Assembly: GCA_003569145.1 (NCBI GenBank)
Contig: BGOH01000001.1
Location: 62,001-126,000 of the forward strand
Reading direction: 5' to 3'
Length of the DNA stretch: 64,000 bases
From: Clavibacter sp.
GTDB taxonomy: Bacteria; Actinomycetota; Actinomycetes; Nanopelagicales; Nanopelagicaceae
The notes beneath the pieces were generated by a model. The model was given only the letters and a program-made list of their open reading frames with translations. It did no database searches and was not told the origin of the DNA. Positions 38,307 to 48,786 of the stretch are shown here, in pieces. Position numbers and translations under genes: made by a program. The stretch's first letter is position 1; every line of letters starts with the position of its first letter.

Positions 38307-39484
38307 TTATCCTCTCGCAGTTCTTGCCGCCTTACGCTGGCGAATCTCTGAGGCAATTTGAGGGTCGCGTCGCAAAACCCCGAGTACATAGCCAAGCGCG
38401 ATGAAGGTTGCAATAAGTGAGGAGCCGCCGTAGGAAATCAGTGGCAGCGTTACTCCAACTACGGGAATTACGCTAATTACAGTTCCGATATTAAGAAGGA
38501 CCTGAACTGAGATCCAACATCCAATGCCCGCACAGACATAACGATCAAAAGAGTTCTGGGCATTAATTGCAACTTTAAATATTCCCAGAATCAAAATTCC
38601 AAATAGGCCAAGAGTTGCTAGCGTTCCAAGTAAACCTAGCTCCTCTCCGATGACAGAAAAGATGAAGTCGGTATGAACTTCAGGAAGGCTTCCCCACTTC
38701 TGTTTACTACTTCCAAGACCTGTTCCTACCGCCCCTCCTGAGGCAAGTCCCATGATGCTATGGGCTTGCTGCCAACCAACGCCTTGATAATTCTCTTCTG
38801 CAAAAGGATTAAAGAAGGCCGAGAATCTATTCATACGATTCGCACTTGGAAGAATTAAGGCTGCAAACAATAAGCCAGCCCCAGCGCTAATAGGCCAAAG
38901 ACTTTCAAGGCAAGTCCTGAAATAAATAGAATTCCCGCAACAATTCCAGTAACAAGAACTGCAGTTCCTAAATCTCGACCTAAAAGAATTAAAGCCATAA
39001 CAAGCATAAAGCCTGGAATAATTAGGGTTGCTGGATTACTTGCAATCCCCTGGCTTGCTCTTTGATCATGGATACGAAGCCTTAAAGCGCACCAGAGGAT
39101 TAAACCTAATTTAGCAAACTCACTGGGCTGCAAAGTAAAGCTTCCGATACCAATCCAGTTGGTATTACCACCAACAGTTTTGCCAATTCCACCAATCTGA
39201 GGCAGAACTAGAAGGGCGCAGGAAAGAACTAGTGAGACTTGGGCTATCGGCTTCCAAAGCTCATAGCGAAGTTTCATCGCTACCCATGCAAGCCCTGCTG
39301 CCAAAATAAGGAAAAGCGCTTGGCGAAGTACATAGCTAAAAGAGTTGCCAGATTCTCGCAACGACTTTACTGATGAGGCGCTGAGCACCATAACCAATCC
39401 CAGCGAGGAGAGGGCGATAACTGAGCCTAAAATCAAGTAATAAGCAGAGGCGGGAGTTGCAAATAAAGGCTTTGATTTATTCAT
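38307..39484 (-). CDS. ftsW: FtsW lipid II polymerase, frame broken once
   Basis: SEDS-family septal peptidoglycan glycosyltransferase. Reconstructed at about 392 residues from the ATG at 39484, which overlaps the murD stop by eight bases. The first part contains LVMVLSASS and GGNTNWIGIGSFTLQPSEFAKLGL. The second has GWQQAHSIMGLASGG, EELGLLG and PLISYGGSSL. They are in different frames, joining at the GGGG run (plus-strand cccc 38879-38882). A fifth G restores LGAGLLFAALILP. Because FtsW is normally essential, a real break is unlikely. Confidence 0.9.
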
Positions 39485-40844
39485 TAAATGCCTGCCTTGC
39501 TGCCAGAGTAAAACTCTCGCCACGATCGGCATAGTTCTTAAATTGATCCATCGATGCACATGCTGGAGCTAGTAGCACCACATCACCACTAACAGCAATT
39601 TCTTTAACAATACTCATAACGCTGTGCATTACATCGATTCCTTTCAAGCTTAAATCAGTTGTATAGATTGCAAGATTCGGAGACTGCTTCAATAGCGCAG
39701 CTTTAATGATTGGGGCATCACTTCCAATCAATATTGCAGCCTTGATACGGCTCTTGCATCTTTGAGCCAGTTCATCCATAGCTGCTCCTTTAGCAAGACC
39801 CCCAGCTATCCAAATTGACTCCATTTGAGAATACAGCGCAGCAATGGCGGCATGGGGATTAGTTGCCTTTGAGTCATTAATGAAAGTTATTCCACTGTTT
39901 TTGTGTACTACCTCTAATCGATGATGATCTAGTTTAAAGTTTCGTAGCCCCTGGGCTATTGCATCTGGTTTTGCTCCAACACTTCTAGCCAGCGCTGCAG
40001 CAGCCATCGCATTGGAAACATTATGGCCAACAGAGGGGGTTACATCACCTAGCTCAAATAGTGCTTCAGCATCACCCTTGATAAAGGCGCGATCGACAAT
40101 GATATTTTCAACCAGCCCAATCTCGCCCTTACTCGGAACTTGAAGAGAAATCCAGGTAATTGGCTTAGAAATATTTTTACCGCTCTTTGCCAAATGCTGA
40201 TCATCTTTATTGAGAATCACCAAATCTGCCAGTTCGGCGATTTTTAACTTAGCGGAGAGATAATTCTCAAAGCTTTGATGCCAATCGATATGGTCTTCGG
40301 CAATGTTAAGAATTGCTGCCGATTCAAAGTGAGCAAGATTGCTCCACTCTAATTGAAATGATGAAAGTTCTAGTGCCAAAATATCGGCATTTGATTTAAC
40401 TACCGCCTCAATTGCGGTGTATCCCACATTTCCACAGGCTTTTGCATTAATTCCTGATTCAACGAGCATTGATTCCAGCATTTGAATTGTTGTTGTCTTA
40501 CCGTTGGTGCCAGTTAGCGCTATCCAGCGCTGGTTAGGGCATATCTGCTCCTTGACCTTCCAGGCAAGGTCAATCTCGCTAATTAATTCAATTCCTGCTC
40601 CTCTAACCAGCGAGATTAAAGGATGATCAACTCTCCAGCCTGGAGAGACAACTGCAAAGCTAACTCCTACCAGATCTTCATTATCTAAGGTGCGCTTGAT
40701 TCCATTTTCTTGAACCTTCTCATCAACTGAAATCACAGTTGCGCCATTTGATTTTAGGAATTCAAGAGTTGGCGCTCCAGTAACGCCCGCGCCAAAGAGA
40801 ATGCACTTTGCGCCTCTTAGAGAATCAATAAAGCTTTGATTCAC
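39477..40844 (-). CDS. murD: UDP-N-acetylmuramoylalanine--D-glutamate ligase
   Basis: Third Mur ligase, adding D-Glu. From the GTG at 40844, which overlaps the mraY stop (GTGA) and has GGGTGG just upstream, it has about 455 residues. The ATP loop [12 protein letters not shown] lies near residue 107, [11 protein letters not shown] is the MurD-specific stretch and [14 protein letters not shown] the C-terminal signature. An upstream extension of the frame to 40940 lies inside mraY and is not family-like. Confidence 0.96.
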   Translation of the reverse strand: MNQSFIDSLRGAKCILFGAGVTGAPTLEFLKSNGATVISVDEKVQENGIKRTLDNEDLVGVSFAVVSPGWRVDHPLISLVRGAGIELISEIDLAWKVKEQICPNQRWIALTGTNGKTTTIQMLESMLVESGINAKACGNVGYTAIEAVVKSNADILALELSSFQLEWSNLAHFESAAILNIAEDHIDWHQSFENYLSAKLKIAELADLVILNKDDQHLAKSGKNISKPITWISLQVPSKGEIGLVENIIVDRAFIKGDAEALFELGDVTPSVGHNVSNAMAAAALARSVGAKPDAIAQGLRNFKLDHHRLEVVHKNSGITFINDSKATNPHAAIAALYSQMESIWIAGGLAKGAAMDELAQRCKSRIKAAILIGSDAPIIKAALLKQSPNLAIYTTDLSLKGIDVMHSVMSIVKEIAVSGDVVLLAPACASMDQFKNYADRGESFTLAARQAFNE

Positions 40845-41899
40845 GCAACCACCCATTGAGCATAGAAGAGTCCGAGTCCTGCAGCTACGCAAAGTCCAGC
40901 GATAATCCAGAAGCGAATAACGATTGTGACTTCGCCCCAACCAAGTAACTCAAAATGGTGTTGTAGCGGCGCCATTTTAAATACTCTCTTGCCTCCACTT
41001 ATTTTGAAATAAGTAGTTTGAATAATTACTGAAAGAGTAATAATGACAAATAGTCCGCCAATTGGAATGAGAAGTAGTTCTGTTCTCAATGTCATTGCAA
41101 GGCCCGCTAACGCTCCACCTAGAGCAAGAGAGCCGGTATCTCCCATAAAAATTCTTGCCGGAGATGCATTCCACCATAGAAAGCCTGCGCAAGAGCCAGC
41201 AAGAGCTGCGGCTAGTACTGCAAGATCTAGAGGATCGCGCACGTTGTAGCAATTTCCACTGCCCACTACCTCGCAGCGCTGCCCAAACTCCCAAACACCA
41301 ATTAGAACAAAGGCAAGAAATGACATCACTGCCGCACCCGTTGCTAAACCATCTAGGCCATCAGTTAAATTCACGCCATTACTTGCGCCAAGCACCATTA
41401 AAATTGCTAGAAGAATTAAGAGGACAATTCCAAGTTTTATCGAAGTGTCTTTCACCGTTGATAGGTATTGCGACATAGGAGTAAGCCCAAGATCATCTGG
41501 AAATCTGGTTGCTAGATATCCAAATGCTCCAGCAACAATGCCTTGGGTAAGTAGCTTCTCTCTTGCTTTAAGGCCAAGCGAGCGCTGCTTTACAACCTTT
41601 AGCCAATCATCAAGATAGCCGATTAAACCGAGGCTGACTATTAGACCAATTACCAATACTGCAGAAGTTGTTAAAGCTGCTCCCGTAAAAAGATGTGAAA
41701 TCAAGTAACCAGCAATTGCAGCCAGAATCAGAATTACTCCACCCATGGTTGGTGTTCCACGCTTTGTGTGATGAGTCTTTGGACCATCATCTCTAATCTG
41801 TTGGCCATAGCCTTTGCGCGATAGGAACTTAATAAATACAGGTGTGAGAAGGAAGCTAAGCAGAAAGGCCGTAGCCCCAGAAATTAAAATACCTCTCAT
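40841..41899 (-). CDS. mraY: Phospho-MurNAc-pentapeptide translocase
   Basis: Polytopic enzyme that makes lipid I from UDP-MurNAc-pentapeptide and undecaprenyl phosphate. The 352 residues form about ten membrane helices. Key loops are [18 protein letters not shown] near residue 38, the acidic [19 protein letters not shown] near residue 182, [12 protein letters not shown] and the histidine-rich [11 protein letters not shown]. The ATG overlaps the murF stop by four bases. Confidence 0.97.
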   Translation of the reverse strand: MRGILISGATAFLLSFLLTPVFIKFLSRKGYGQQIRDDGPKTHHTKRGTPTMGGVILILAAIAGYLISHLFTGAALTTSAVLVIGLIVSLGLIGYLDDWLKVVKQRSLGLKAREKLLTQGIVAGAFGYLATRFPDDLGLTPMSQYLSTVKDTSIKLGIVLLILLAILMVLGASNGVNLTDGLDGLATGAAVMSFLAFVLIGVWEFGQRCEVVGSGNCYNVRDPLDLAVLAAALAGSCAGFLWWNASPARIFMGDTGSLALGGALAGLAMTLRTELLLIPIGGLFVIITLSVIIQTTYFKISGGKRVFKMAPLQHHFELLGWGEVTIVIRFWIIAGLCVAAGLGLFYAQWVVA

Positions 41900-43281
41900 T
41901 TGCTCTCTCCCTCTTGCTCACTCATAGCCTTTGCCTTAATTGCACTTGCTAATTCATCAAGGCCTTCAGCTCTTGATGCCTTAACAAGAATTACATCGCC
42001 TGGATTAAACTCTCTAAAGAGATCTAAGGATTCTTGCCAGGAAGAAAGATACCTTGCGCTAGTTAACGAAGAATCAATTTTGCTCAAATAGGCTTTACTC
42101 TTTATTGCGACCAAGTAATCGATTCCAAGATCTGCAACTTTCTTACCAATTTCCTCATGCATTTGATCTGAATTATCTCCTAGCTCATGCATCTGACCTA
42201 GGAATGCCCAAGAGCGTCCACCTTTTTCTTGTGTCAGTAGAGCGAGCACATTAAGTGCTGCCTCCATACTTTCAGGATTTGCATTATATGAATCATTAAT
42301 CAGCGTTAAGCCATTAGCCTCACTTAGCTCCATACGCCACTTGCTAATAGATTGATGATTGGAGAGAGCTGTTGCAATGCGAGATACACCGATATCTAAT
42401 GCGTTAGCAATTGCTGCTGCAGCCAGGGCGTTGGAGATTTGATGTAAACCTAGAATCTGCAATCCCACTGCCTGGCGCTCACTGCCAATGACTAAATCAA
42501 AGTGAGCAAATCCACCTCTAGCTTCAATATCTGCAGCACGAACATCACATTTGGGGCTATCTCCGAAGGTAACTCTCTTTACCCCTTGAGCGCTCTCCAT
42601 CTTTGGAGTGAAGGCGTCATAAGTTCCCAAAACAGCAACAGCGCCACTTTGTAGACCAGCAATTAACTCGCCCTTAGTTTTAGCAATCATTTCCTGTGAG
42701 CCAAATTGACCAATGTGGGCATTGCCCACCTTCAACACAGCGCCAACATCAGGGCTTGCAATTGCAGTGAGGGAGGCAATGTCACCACTATTTCGAGCTC
42801 CCATTTCCAATATGCAGTATTTACTCTCCTTCGTGCAACGAAGAAGGGTCAAGGGGACTCCAAGTTCATTATTGAAAGATCCAATTGAGGCAACAGTTTC
42901 TCCTTCAGCCTTAAGAATCGAGAGCAATAAGTCCTTAGTTGTTGTCTTTCCTTGGCTTCCCGTTATTCCAATAACTTTTAGGTCTTTCAATTCTCTTCTT
43001 ACATAGGCTGCTAATTTAGCTAAAGCAAGTAATACATCACCTACCAAAATGTGGGGAGTTGGAACCGGGCGATTAACGATACTTAGCGATGCTCCCCTTG
43101 CGCTTGCATCAGATACGTAATCATGACCATCGGCTTTCTCGCCCTTTAGTGCAAGAAAGATATCTCCTGAATTAATCTGCCTTGAATCGAATTGAAATGC
43201 TGTTGAACTTGTAATTTCAACTTGGCCGTGGGCGCTGCCCTCCATAATCTGAGCCATCTGCTCTATCTTCATTTCAATCAT
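41896..43281 (-). CDS. murF: UDP-MurNAc-tripeptide--D-Ala-D-Ala ligase
   Basis: Last cytoplasmic Mur ligase, about 461 residues. The start chosen is the ATG at 43281, overlapping the murE stop (ATGA); the frame continues a few codons further up to 43299 inside murE. The N-terminal domain has [20 protein letters not shown], the ATP loop is [12 protein letters not shown], and the C-terminal part has [13 protein letters not shown] and [10 protein letters not shown], both MurF hallmarks. Confidence 0.96.
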   Translation of the reverse strand: MIEMKIEQMAQIMEGSAHGQVEITSSTAFQFDSRQINSGDIFLALKGEKADGHDYVSDASARGASLSIVNRPVPTPHILVGDVLLALAKLAAYVRRELKDLKVIGITGSQGKTTTKDLLLSILKAEGETVASIGSFNNELGVPLTLLRCTKESKYCILEMGARNSGDIASLTAIASPDVGAVLKVGNAHIGQFGSQEMIAKTKGELIAGLQSGAVAVLGTYDAFTPKMESAQGVKRVTFGDSPKCDVRAADIEARGGFAHFDLVIGSERQAVGLQILGLHQISNALAAAAIANALDIGVSRIATALSNHQSISKWRMELSEANGLTLINDSYNANPESMEAALNVLALLTQEKGGRSWAFLGQMHELGDNSDQMHEEIGKKVADLGIDYLVAIKSKAYLSKIDSSLTSARYLSSWQESLDLFREFNPGDVILVKASRAEGLDELASAIKAKAMSEQEGESK

Positions 43282-44789
43282 AATTTGGCCTCGATGCACT
43301 TTTGTAAAACTTCTTGGTCACTAAAGGCATGTTTGACGCCCTTTATTTCTTGACCAGTTTCGTGACCTTTGCCCAGAATTACTAAAATATCGCCAGCTTC
43401 AGCTCTCTCTACTCCATATTTAATTGCTGATTGGCGATCACTGATTACAGCACTTGGAGCAGAGAGCTTTAGTGATCCGGTCATCTCCTTTAGGATTTGC
43501 TCAGGATCTTCATCTCTTGGATTATCGCTAGTGAATATGGCGATATCACTTCCAGAAAGTAGCGCCTTTCCCATTAGAGGGCGTTTTGATTTATCACGAT
43601 TACCGCCGCATCCAAGGATTGCAATTATCTTTGCACTGCTATTTTTCCGTAGCGTTGCAAGAACTTTCTCAACAGCATCTGGAGTGTGAGCGTAATCAAC
43701 TAAGGCTAAAAAGTTTTGACCACAATCAATACTTTCTAGGCGACCTGGAGCAGCCTTAAGAGTTATCAGGGAGTTTCCAATCACTAATGGATCAACGCCA
43801 CTTTCAAAAGCTATCGCCATAGCCATGAGTGCATTATCTAGATTATGTTCACCGATGAGATTTAGTTGACCTGAGATGAGAATTCCATCTCTACCTCGCA
43901 CCTCAACTTCATATCCTTTAGATGAGCTCTTAATCTCTTGGTAATACCAATGGGCTTTACTATCCCTGCGAGAGATAGTCGTTGGAACCATCGCTATCTC
44001 ACCTGCAAGCCGCGCTCCATAGGCATCATCAACATTGATAAAGGCAGCTTGGTAGCTCTGAGCATTAAATAGCTTCTTCTTAGCTTGGTAGTAATTCTCC
44101 ATATCGCCATGAAAATCCAGGTGATCTTGCGTCAAGTTAGTAAAAGCAGCAGCAGAGAAGTAAGCGCCATCTACTCGATTAAGAGATAGCGCATGGCTAC
44201 TTACTTCAATCGCAGCTGCGCGAACCTTTCTTTCTTGCATAATGGAGAGAATGTAATGAAGTTGATCAGCTTCAGGAGTGGTATGGCTAGCGCCAAATCG
44301 CTCCTCTCCTATTTCAATTCCAATGGTTCCAATGAGTCCAGCTTTCACCCCAGCAAACTCCCAAATCTGTTTTAATAGATATGAGGTTGTCGTCTTACCG
44401 TTAGTGCCGGTGATTCCTGCAAGAAATAAAGCTCTGCTTGGAGAGTTATGGAACCAGTCAGCTAAATAACCAATTCTGCTTCTTGGGTTTTCTACGACAA
44501 GAATTGGAAAATTGCCGAGTGATTTGGAGGCAAGATCTAAGCCCTCACTATCGGTGAGTATGGCAATTGCGCCGGAGTCTTTGGCATCTTGCGCAAATCG
44601 TGCTCCATGGTGTTTTTCGCCTGGTAGCGCTATGAATAATTCTCCGTTTTTAACTCTATTTGATGAACTTGAAAGACCAGTTACTTCAAGTGACTCAAAT
44701 TCTTCACTAACTTTCACGCCTAGAAATGAAGCAACATCGCCGAGCTTTTTTATATTAGCCTCCAAGCGATGCATCTCAGCCATTTTCAC
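43278..44789 (-). CDS. murE: UDP-MurNAc-L-Ala-D-Glu--diamino acid ligase
   Basis: Adds the third peptide residue, 503 residues long. Visible signatures: the ATP loop [12 protein letters not shown] near residue 129, the TTPEAD substrate loop, VDYAHTPDAVEKVL and the C-terminal FTSDNPRDEDPEQI. The DNPR motif is the one associated with meso-diaminopimelate specificity, so the wall is probably A1-gamma type. The start is GTG at 44789 or ATG at 44783, both overlapping the end of ftsI. Confidence 0.95.
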   Translation of the reverse strand: MKMAEMHRLEANIKKLGDVASFLGVKVSEEFESLEVTGLSSSSNRVKNGELFIALPGEKHHGARFAQDAKDSGAIAILTDSEGLDLASKSLGNFPILVVENPRSRIGYLADWFHNSPSRALFLAGITGTNGKTTTSYLLKQIWEFAGVKAGLIGTIGIEIGEERFGASHTTPEADQLHYILSIMQERKVRAAAIEVSSHALSLNRVDGAYFSAAAFTNLTQDHLDFHGDMENYYQAKKKLFNAQSYQAAFINVDDAYGARLAGEIAMVPTTISRRDSKAHWYYQEIKSSSKGYEVEVRGRDGILISGQLNLIGEHNLDNALMAMAIAFESGVDPLVIGNSLITLKAAPGRLESIDCGQNFLALVDYAHTPDAVEKVLATLRKNSSAKIIAILGCGGNRDKSKRPLMGKALLSGSDIAIFTSDNPRDEDPEQILKEMTGSLKLSAPSAVISDRQSAIKYGVERAEAGDILVILGKGHETGQEIKGVKHAFSDQEVLQKCIEAKL

Positions 44790-46623
44790 TCGCTTTATCT
44801 CGCTTTGCCCCTGATGCTTGAGCGCCGCCAGTCATTAATTCAATCTTTGCCTTTAACTCTTTTGCATTTAGAGCATAGGTAATTGTTGCCGGCGCCGTTG
44901 GTCTAATCGCTTTATCTTTTAGCACAAAGCTCATAACTTTCTTAAATACCGGTCCACCTAGATAGCCGCCCCAATGAAGGCCTTTTGGATCTTGAATCGT
45001 TACTGAAACCACATACTCGGGCTTATCAGCTGGCGCAAAACCAATAAAGGATGCGGTGTATCCGCTATAGCAACCACACTTTGGGTTGTATCTCTGGGCA
45101 GTTCCAGTTTTTCCTGCCACTCGGTAGCCTTCAATAGCAGCTGAAGCAGCAGTTCCTCGATTAGTTGCAACGCTCTCCATCATTAGGCGCATCTTCTTTG
45201 CAGTATCTGGACTAATAACTCTTACTGACTTTTGTTGACTTGCTGGGGTGTAGCGCCCTGCTCCATCGCTAATTCCTGCGATAACAGTTGGCGTTACACG
45301 AAGGCCATCATTTGCAATAGTTGCAAATACTGATGTTGCTTGAAGAGCTGTGAGTGAATAGCCCTGACCAAATGCCACTGTTGGCGCAGTTGTTCCTGAC
45401 CAATCTTTAACATCAAGTAATTTTCCAGATTCCTCACCAGGAAGTCCTGAGTTGGCTTTCTCGGCAATGCCAAACTTCTTTAGATAAGAGTGAAGCGTGT
45501 CATTAGAGAGCATCTCCCCCACTTTTATGGCGCCAGTATTACTTGATACGGCAAGGGCGCCAGTAAGAGTTAATTTCTGTGTGGGGTGTTTTTCATGATC
45601 ACTAAAGGTTTTATTTGAGCGCTTCAATTTCCAAGGAATAGTCATAACCGTTTCAGGTGAAATCTTTCCCTCTTCAACTGCAGCAGCAATGGTCATGACT
45701 TTGCCAGTAGAGCCTGGTTCGTAGACTTCTTGAACTGAAGGGTTCTGCCAGCGATAAGGATCTACTCCTTTGGTATCCCCTGGAGTAAATGAGGGATAAG
45801 TAGCATGAGCTAAAACTTGACCAGATTTTGGATCCATAACAACAACAGTTCCAGAGAGCGCCCGAGAGCTCTTTACTACCGTTCTAATTGCCTCTTGTGC
45901 TACCCATTGCACATCTCTATCAATCGTCAATCTGACGGTATTTCCACGAACTGCCTCTGCGGTTATCTTCTGCGTTCCAGGAATTATTGTTCCTGCTGCA
46001 TTTGCATAGGTGTAGAGCCCATCAACTCCGCTTAGAGTGGAATTCATACTGTATTCAAGGCCTGCAGCTCCAACTCCAGCGCGATTGATAAAGCCTATTA
46101 CTGCAGCTGCCAATTCACCTTCAGGGTATTCACGAATATAGATTCGCTCGGCAAAGAAGCCCATTAATCTTTTAGCAAGGCCATTTTCACTTTTAGCAAC
46201 TTCCTCATTGTAGGCATCTACAGCTGCTTCAAGTTTTCTCCAAACTTCAGGTTTAACTGCTTGGCTGATTACTACATAACGCCTCTCGCCAATTAATTGA
46301 TCCTTAAGCCAGCTTTGATCAACATCTAAAATTGGTGCTGCAATTTGGGCTAGCTCCTTTGGATGATCCACGATTGCTTGATCAACCAGGATTCGATAGG
46401 CGCTAACACTTCTAGCAAACTCGGTGCCATTGATATCTGTGATTGCACCCCTTGGAGCCATAATCACTGATTTCTTAGTTAGTTCATTTTCAGCTTTATT
46501 TGCTAGGCCCGCTGCCCTAACTCCTTGGATATCAATTAATCGAACTGCAAAAGCTATGAGAATTACTAGCGAAATAGCGACTAGGTAACTAATCCTTTTC
46601 TCAACTAACTTATGGTGGCTCAT
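44776..46623 (-). CDS. ftsI: FtsI/PBP3-type septal transpeptidase (class B PBP)
   Basis: Cross-links septal peptidoglycan with FtsW. The 615 residues begin with a short cytoplasmic tail and one membrane helix (about 12-30). The class B dimerisation domain has RGAITDINGTEFARS. The transpeptidase domain has the active-site serine in YEPGSTGKVMTIAAA, the SxN motif in SSNTGAIK and KTGTAQ near residue 500. The ATG overlaps the ftsL stop (ATGA). A lysine-rich C-terminal tail follows the catalytic domain. No PASTA repeats are visible. Confidence 0.96.
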   Translation of the reverse strand: MSHHKLVEKRISYLVAISLVILIAFAVRLIDIQGVRAAGLANKAENELTKKSVIMAPRGAITDINGTEFARSVSAYRILVDQAIVDHPKELAQIAAPILDVDQSWLKDQLIGERRYVVISQAVKPEVWRKLEAAVDAYNEEVAKSENGLAKRLMGFFAERIYIREYPEGELAAAVIGFINRAGVGAAGLEYSMNSTLSGVDGLYTYANAAGTIIPGTQKITAEAVRGNTVRLTIDRDVQWVAQEAIRTVVKSSRALSGTVVVMDPKSGQVLAHATYPSFTPGDTKGVDPYRWQNPSVQEVYEPGSTGKVMTIAAAVEEGKISPETVMTIPWKLKRSNKTFSDHEKHPTQKLTLTGALAVSSNTGAIKVGEMLSNDTLHSYLKKFGIAEKANSGLPGEESGKLLDVKDWSGTTAPTVAFGQGYSLTALQATSVFATIANDGLRVTPTVIAGISDGAGRYTPASQQKSVRVISPDTAKKMRLMMESVATNRGTAASAAIEGYRVAGKTGTAQRYNPKCGCYSGYTASFIGFAPADKPEYVVSVTIQDPKGLHWGGYLGGPVFKKVMSFVLKDKAIRPTAPATITYALNAKELKAKIELMTGGAQASGAKRDKASENG

Positions 46624-47041
46624 GGTTTATCTTTAGCCGCCTTTTCTACCTCAAGCGGAATTGGCTCTGAAATATCAAGAAATGTTGGTGAAGAACTTGG
46701 AATCATTCCAAGTGATATTGCTCGCTCTGCCAGAGATTCTGAAGTTGAAAGCAGGGCCACCTGTCTAAGAGCCTCTTCCCGCTCTTCATTAACCATGATT
46801 GCTTCGATCTTGAGCTCTCTAACTCTTACTGCATCATTTCCTAGAAGAATATTTATGCCCAAAAGTCCAAGTAGGCCAAGGGCTAATGTGGCGCCAACTA
46901 TTGAATAAAAGAGGCGATCAGTTGCTTGTTGACCTGGTGTTGGGCGAAGCTCTGGGACAAGTTTAAGGATTACCTTTGATGACTTCGCAATTGCTAATTT
47001 TTTGAACGCTCAAAAGCTGGGCTAAGAACTGATAGAGCCAT
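46620..47041 (-). CDS. ftsL: FtsL-like division protein, frame broken once
   Basis: Small bitopic division protein, reconstructed at about 140 residues. The ATG at 47041 overlaps the rsmH stop (TAATG). Fourteen or so codons in, a stop appears after the run of six A residues (plus-strand T run 46998-47003). A seventh A restores SKKLAIAKSSKVILKLVPEL, a membrane helix (SIVGATLALGLLGLLGINILL) and a heptad-rich coiled coil (ELKIEAIMVNEEREEALRQVALL). Topology and position between rsmH and ftsI support FtsL; primary sequence of the family is poorly conserved. Confidence 0.85.
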
Positions 47042-47988
47042 TAGGCAGCCACCCGCTCAATTGCTCTAAGTCTTACCGACTTTGCCCGCGAGTTATCTAG
47101 AATCTCAGCATCACTGGCCTTCTGACTTCCGTTAAATACCAAAGAGAACTTTGCAGATAGAGCTTTAATTTCAATTGGAAGACCAAGTGGAGTCTTTGAC
47201 TCTGTTGCTTGCGTGAAAAAGTTTTTAACAATCTTGTCTTCTAGCGATTGGAATGACATCACAACCATCCGACCACCAACATTTAAGCGCTCAAGGCAGG
47301 CAGGAATTGCTCGCTCCAAGATTGCTAGCTCTTGATTAACTTCGATGCGAAGTGCTTGGAAAGTCCGCTTAGCAGGATTTCCCCCAAGGCGTCTTGCTGG
47401 AGCTGGAATTGATCGCTTAATTAACTCTGCAAGATCGCTTGTGCTTTTTATTGAACCACTTGATCTTGCCTCAATGATGTTATCTACAATCCTTTGAGCA
47501 AATTTCTCTTCGCCATAGCTGCGAATAATGCGAATTAACTCGCCCCTGGAGTAGCTATCGATAATTTCTTGGGCGGTGATTCCACTGCTTTGATCCATGC
47601 GCATATCAAGTGGAGCGCTCTGAGCGTAGGAGAAGCCACGCTCAGATTGATCCAACTGCATTGACGAAGTGCCTAAATCAAAGAGAATGCCATCAACCGA
47701 TGAAATTCCAAGAGAATCAAGGAGTTTTGGGGTCTGGTCATAAACAGCATGAAAAATTGTGATGCGATCTAAATGAGAAGATAGACGTTGACTGGCTTTA
47801 TCAATTGCGCTTTTATCTCTATCAATACCAATTATCTGTAAATTTGGAAACTTCTCTAATAGCGCTAGTGAATGCCCACCTAAACCCAAAGTGGCATCAA
47901 CTAAAACTGGCTTCTCTTTATTTTCTAGTGAGGTTGATAAAACAGTGATGCAGCGATTAAGCAGAACTGATGTGTGTTCTAGCTTCAT
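47041..47988 (-). CDS. rsmH: 16S rRNA (cytosine-1402-N4)-methyltransferase RsmH (MraW)
   Basis: SAM-dependent methyltransferase acting on the ribosomal P-site region. The 315-residue protein has EHTSVLLNRCI at the start, the SAM-binding DATLGLGGHSLALLEKF, ILFDLGTSSMQLDQSERGFSY, and GGNPAKRTFQALRIEVNQEL, all diagnostic. AAGGAG lies about nine bases before the ATG. Its 5' leader, between mraZ and this start, contains a long imperfect hairpin annotated separately. Confidence 0.97.
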   Translation of the reverse strand: MKLEHTSVLLNRCITVLSTSLENKEKPVLVDATLGLGGHSLALLEKFPNLQIIGIDRDKSAIDKASQRLSSHLDRITIFHAVYDQTPKLLDSLGISSVDGILFDLGTSSMQLDQSERGFSYAQSAPLDMRMDQSSGITAQEIIDSYSRGELIRIIRSYGEEKFAQRIVDNIIEARSSGSIKSTSDLAELIKRSIPAPARRLGGNPAKRTFQALRIEVNQELAILERAIPACLERLNVGGRMVVMSFQSLEDKIVKNFFTQATESKTPLGLPIEIKALSAKFSLVFNGSQKASDAEILDNSRAKSVRLRAIERVAA

Positions 47989-48044
47989 CCCTACACTCCT
48001 TAATTATTAGTAGTTGTTAACTTCTTCTTCTTTCTTACTCTCTA

Positions 48045-48132
48045 CTCTGGTCACCGCCGGCCGACGGATTGCGGGGGATAAACGGCACCGGGGAAGGGGC
48101 GCCGTTTATTTGAAGGTCGGCGGTGGCCAGAG
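48045..48132 (-). ncRNA. Structured leader RNA between mraZ and rsmH (mraW-motif candidate)
   Basis: In the 175-base gap before rsmH, bases 48045-48059 pair with 48118-48132 over 15 positions with one G-T pair. Inside that arm a second perfect nine-base stem pairs 48078-48086 with 48101-48109. Both stems are GC-rich amid an AT-rich genome, so the structure is clearly selected or very stable. A conserved RNA called the mraW motif was described computationally upstream of mraW (rsmH) genes in actinobacteria; position and context match, but I cannot align it to the consensus. It has no poly-T tail, so it is not a simple terminator. Confidence 0.65.
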
Positions 48133-48163
48133 GAGAGAGGAGATTTTTGTTTTTTGCCCCTTG

Positions 48164-48595
48164 TTAGAAGAGGCCTGGAAATACCTCCTCAGAAACATCA
48201 GCAAAGCCTTTTTCACGATCTTTTAGATAGCTCTTCCATGCTTTGGAATCCCAAATTTCAACTCGAGTATTTGCACCAATTACTACGCAATCTTTTTCTA
48301 AATCTGCATACTCTCTTAAGCCGGAAGGAATCATTACGCGACCTTGCTTATCTGGAATTTCATCATGTGCACCGGCAAACATCACACGCATGTAATCGCG
48401 AGCTGCTTTTGCAGTAAGTGGCGCTTGTTTTAGCTGCTCAGTAATTCGTGCAAATTCAGCAGAAGGAAAAACAAATAAACAACGCTCTTGTCCTTTAGTA
48501 ATTACTAAACCTGAGGCCAATTCATCACGGAATTTGGCGGGAAGAATCAACCGCCCTTTTTCATCTAAGCGAGGTTCATGGGTGCCAAGAAACAC
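48164..48595 (-). CDS. mraZ: MraZ transcriptional regulator / nucleoid-associated protein
   Basis: First gene of the dcw cluster, 143 residues. It contains two SpoVT/AbrB-like MraZ repeats: [25 protein letters not shown] at the N-terminus (motif DEKGRLILP) and [22 protein letters not shown] in the second half. MraZ binds clustered TGG-containing repeats in its own promoter and represses the operon. The start is GTG with GGGGAGG nine bases upstream. The matching operator repeats lie at 48645-48694. Confidence 0.96.
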   Translation of the reverse strand: MFLGTHEPRLDEKGRLILPAKFRDELASGLVITKGQERCLFVFPSAEFARITEQLKQAPLTAKAARDYMRVMFAGAHDEIPDKQGRVMIPSGLREYADLEKDCVVIGANTRVEIWDSKAWKSYLKDREKGFADVSEEVFPGLF

Positions 48596-48624
48596 TTAAC
48601 AGACCTCCCCTACTTGCTTATTGC

Positions 48625-48642
48625 GCAGAACCCCCGTTCTGC
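48625..48642. promoter_or_regulatory. Hairpin in the mraZ leader
   Basis: GCAGAA at 48625-48630 and TTCTGC at 48637-48642 form a six-base stem around CCCCCG (CGGGGG on the transcript). It lies between the MraZ operator and the mraZ ribosome-binding site, so it would be in the mRNA leader or overlap the promoter. Function is unknown. Confidence 0.35.
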
Positions 48643-48644
48643 TT

Positions 48645-48694
48645 AATTCCCCACTTTACTCCCTTTTCCTCCATTTTCAACCACCTATCTCCAC
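48645..48694 (-). promoter_or_regulatory. MraZ operator, five 10-base direct repeats
   Basis: Read on the minus strand, five units follow head to tail with exact 10-base spacing: GTGGAGATAG, GTGGTTGAAA, ATGGAGGAAA, AGGGAGTAAA and GTGGGGAATT. The common core is RTGG(A/G)G followed by AA-rich bases. Known MraZ boxes are TGGG/TGGR repeats with the same 10-base period, upstream of mraZ. The array lies 50-100 bases before the mraZ GTG, where autorepression would act on the whole dcw operon. The repeats are seen directly; the binding protein is inferred from family knowledge. Confidence 0.85.
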
Positions 48695-48743
48695 ACGCGA
48701 GCAGGCCCGAAAAAGCTCTCCTCCACTCTCCGGTTTTGGGCAT

Positions 48744-48766
48744 AAAAAAACCCGCCAGAGGCGGGC
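48744..48766 (-). terminator. Intrinsic terminator after the DUF3040 gene
   Basis: On the minus strand CCCGCC, a three-base loop and GGCGGG are followed by seven T residues (48744-48750). It lies 20 bases after the DUF3040 stop. It would end transcription coming from the mutagenesis operon before the mraZ promoter region. Confidence 0.92.
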
Positions 48767-48786
48767 ACTTGCGCTGATCTAACTAA

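Noticed and set aside
40844-40940. Longer N-terminus for murD starting at 40940
   Set aside because: The extension lies inside mraY and is not family-like; the GTG at 40844 has a ribosome-binding site and GTGA coupling.
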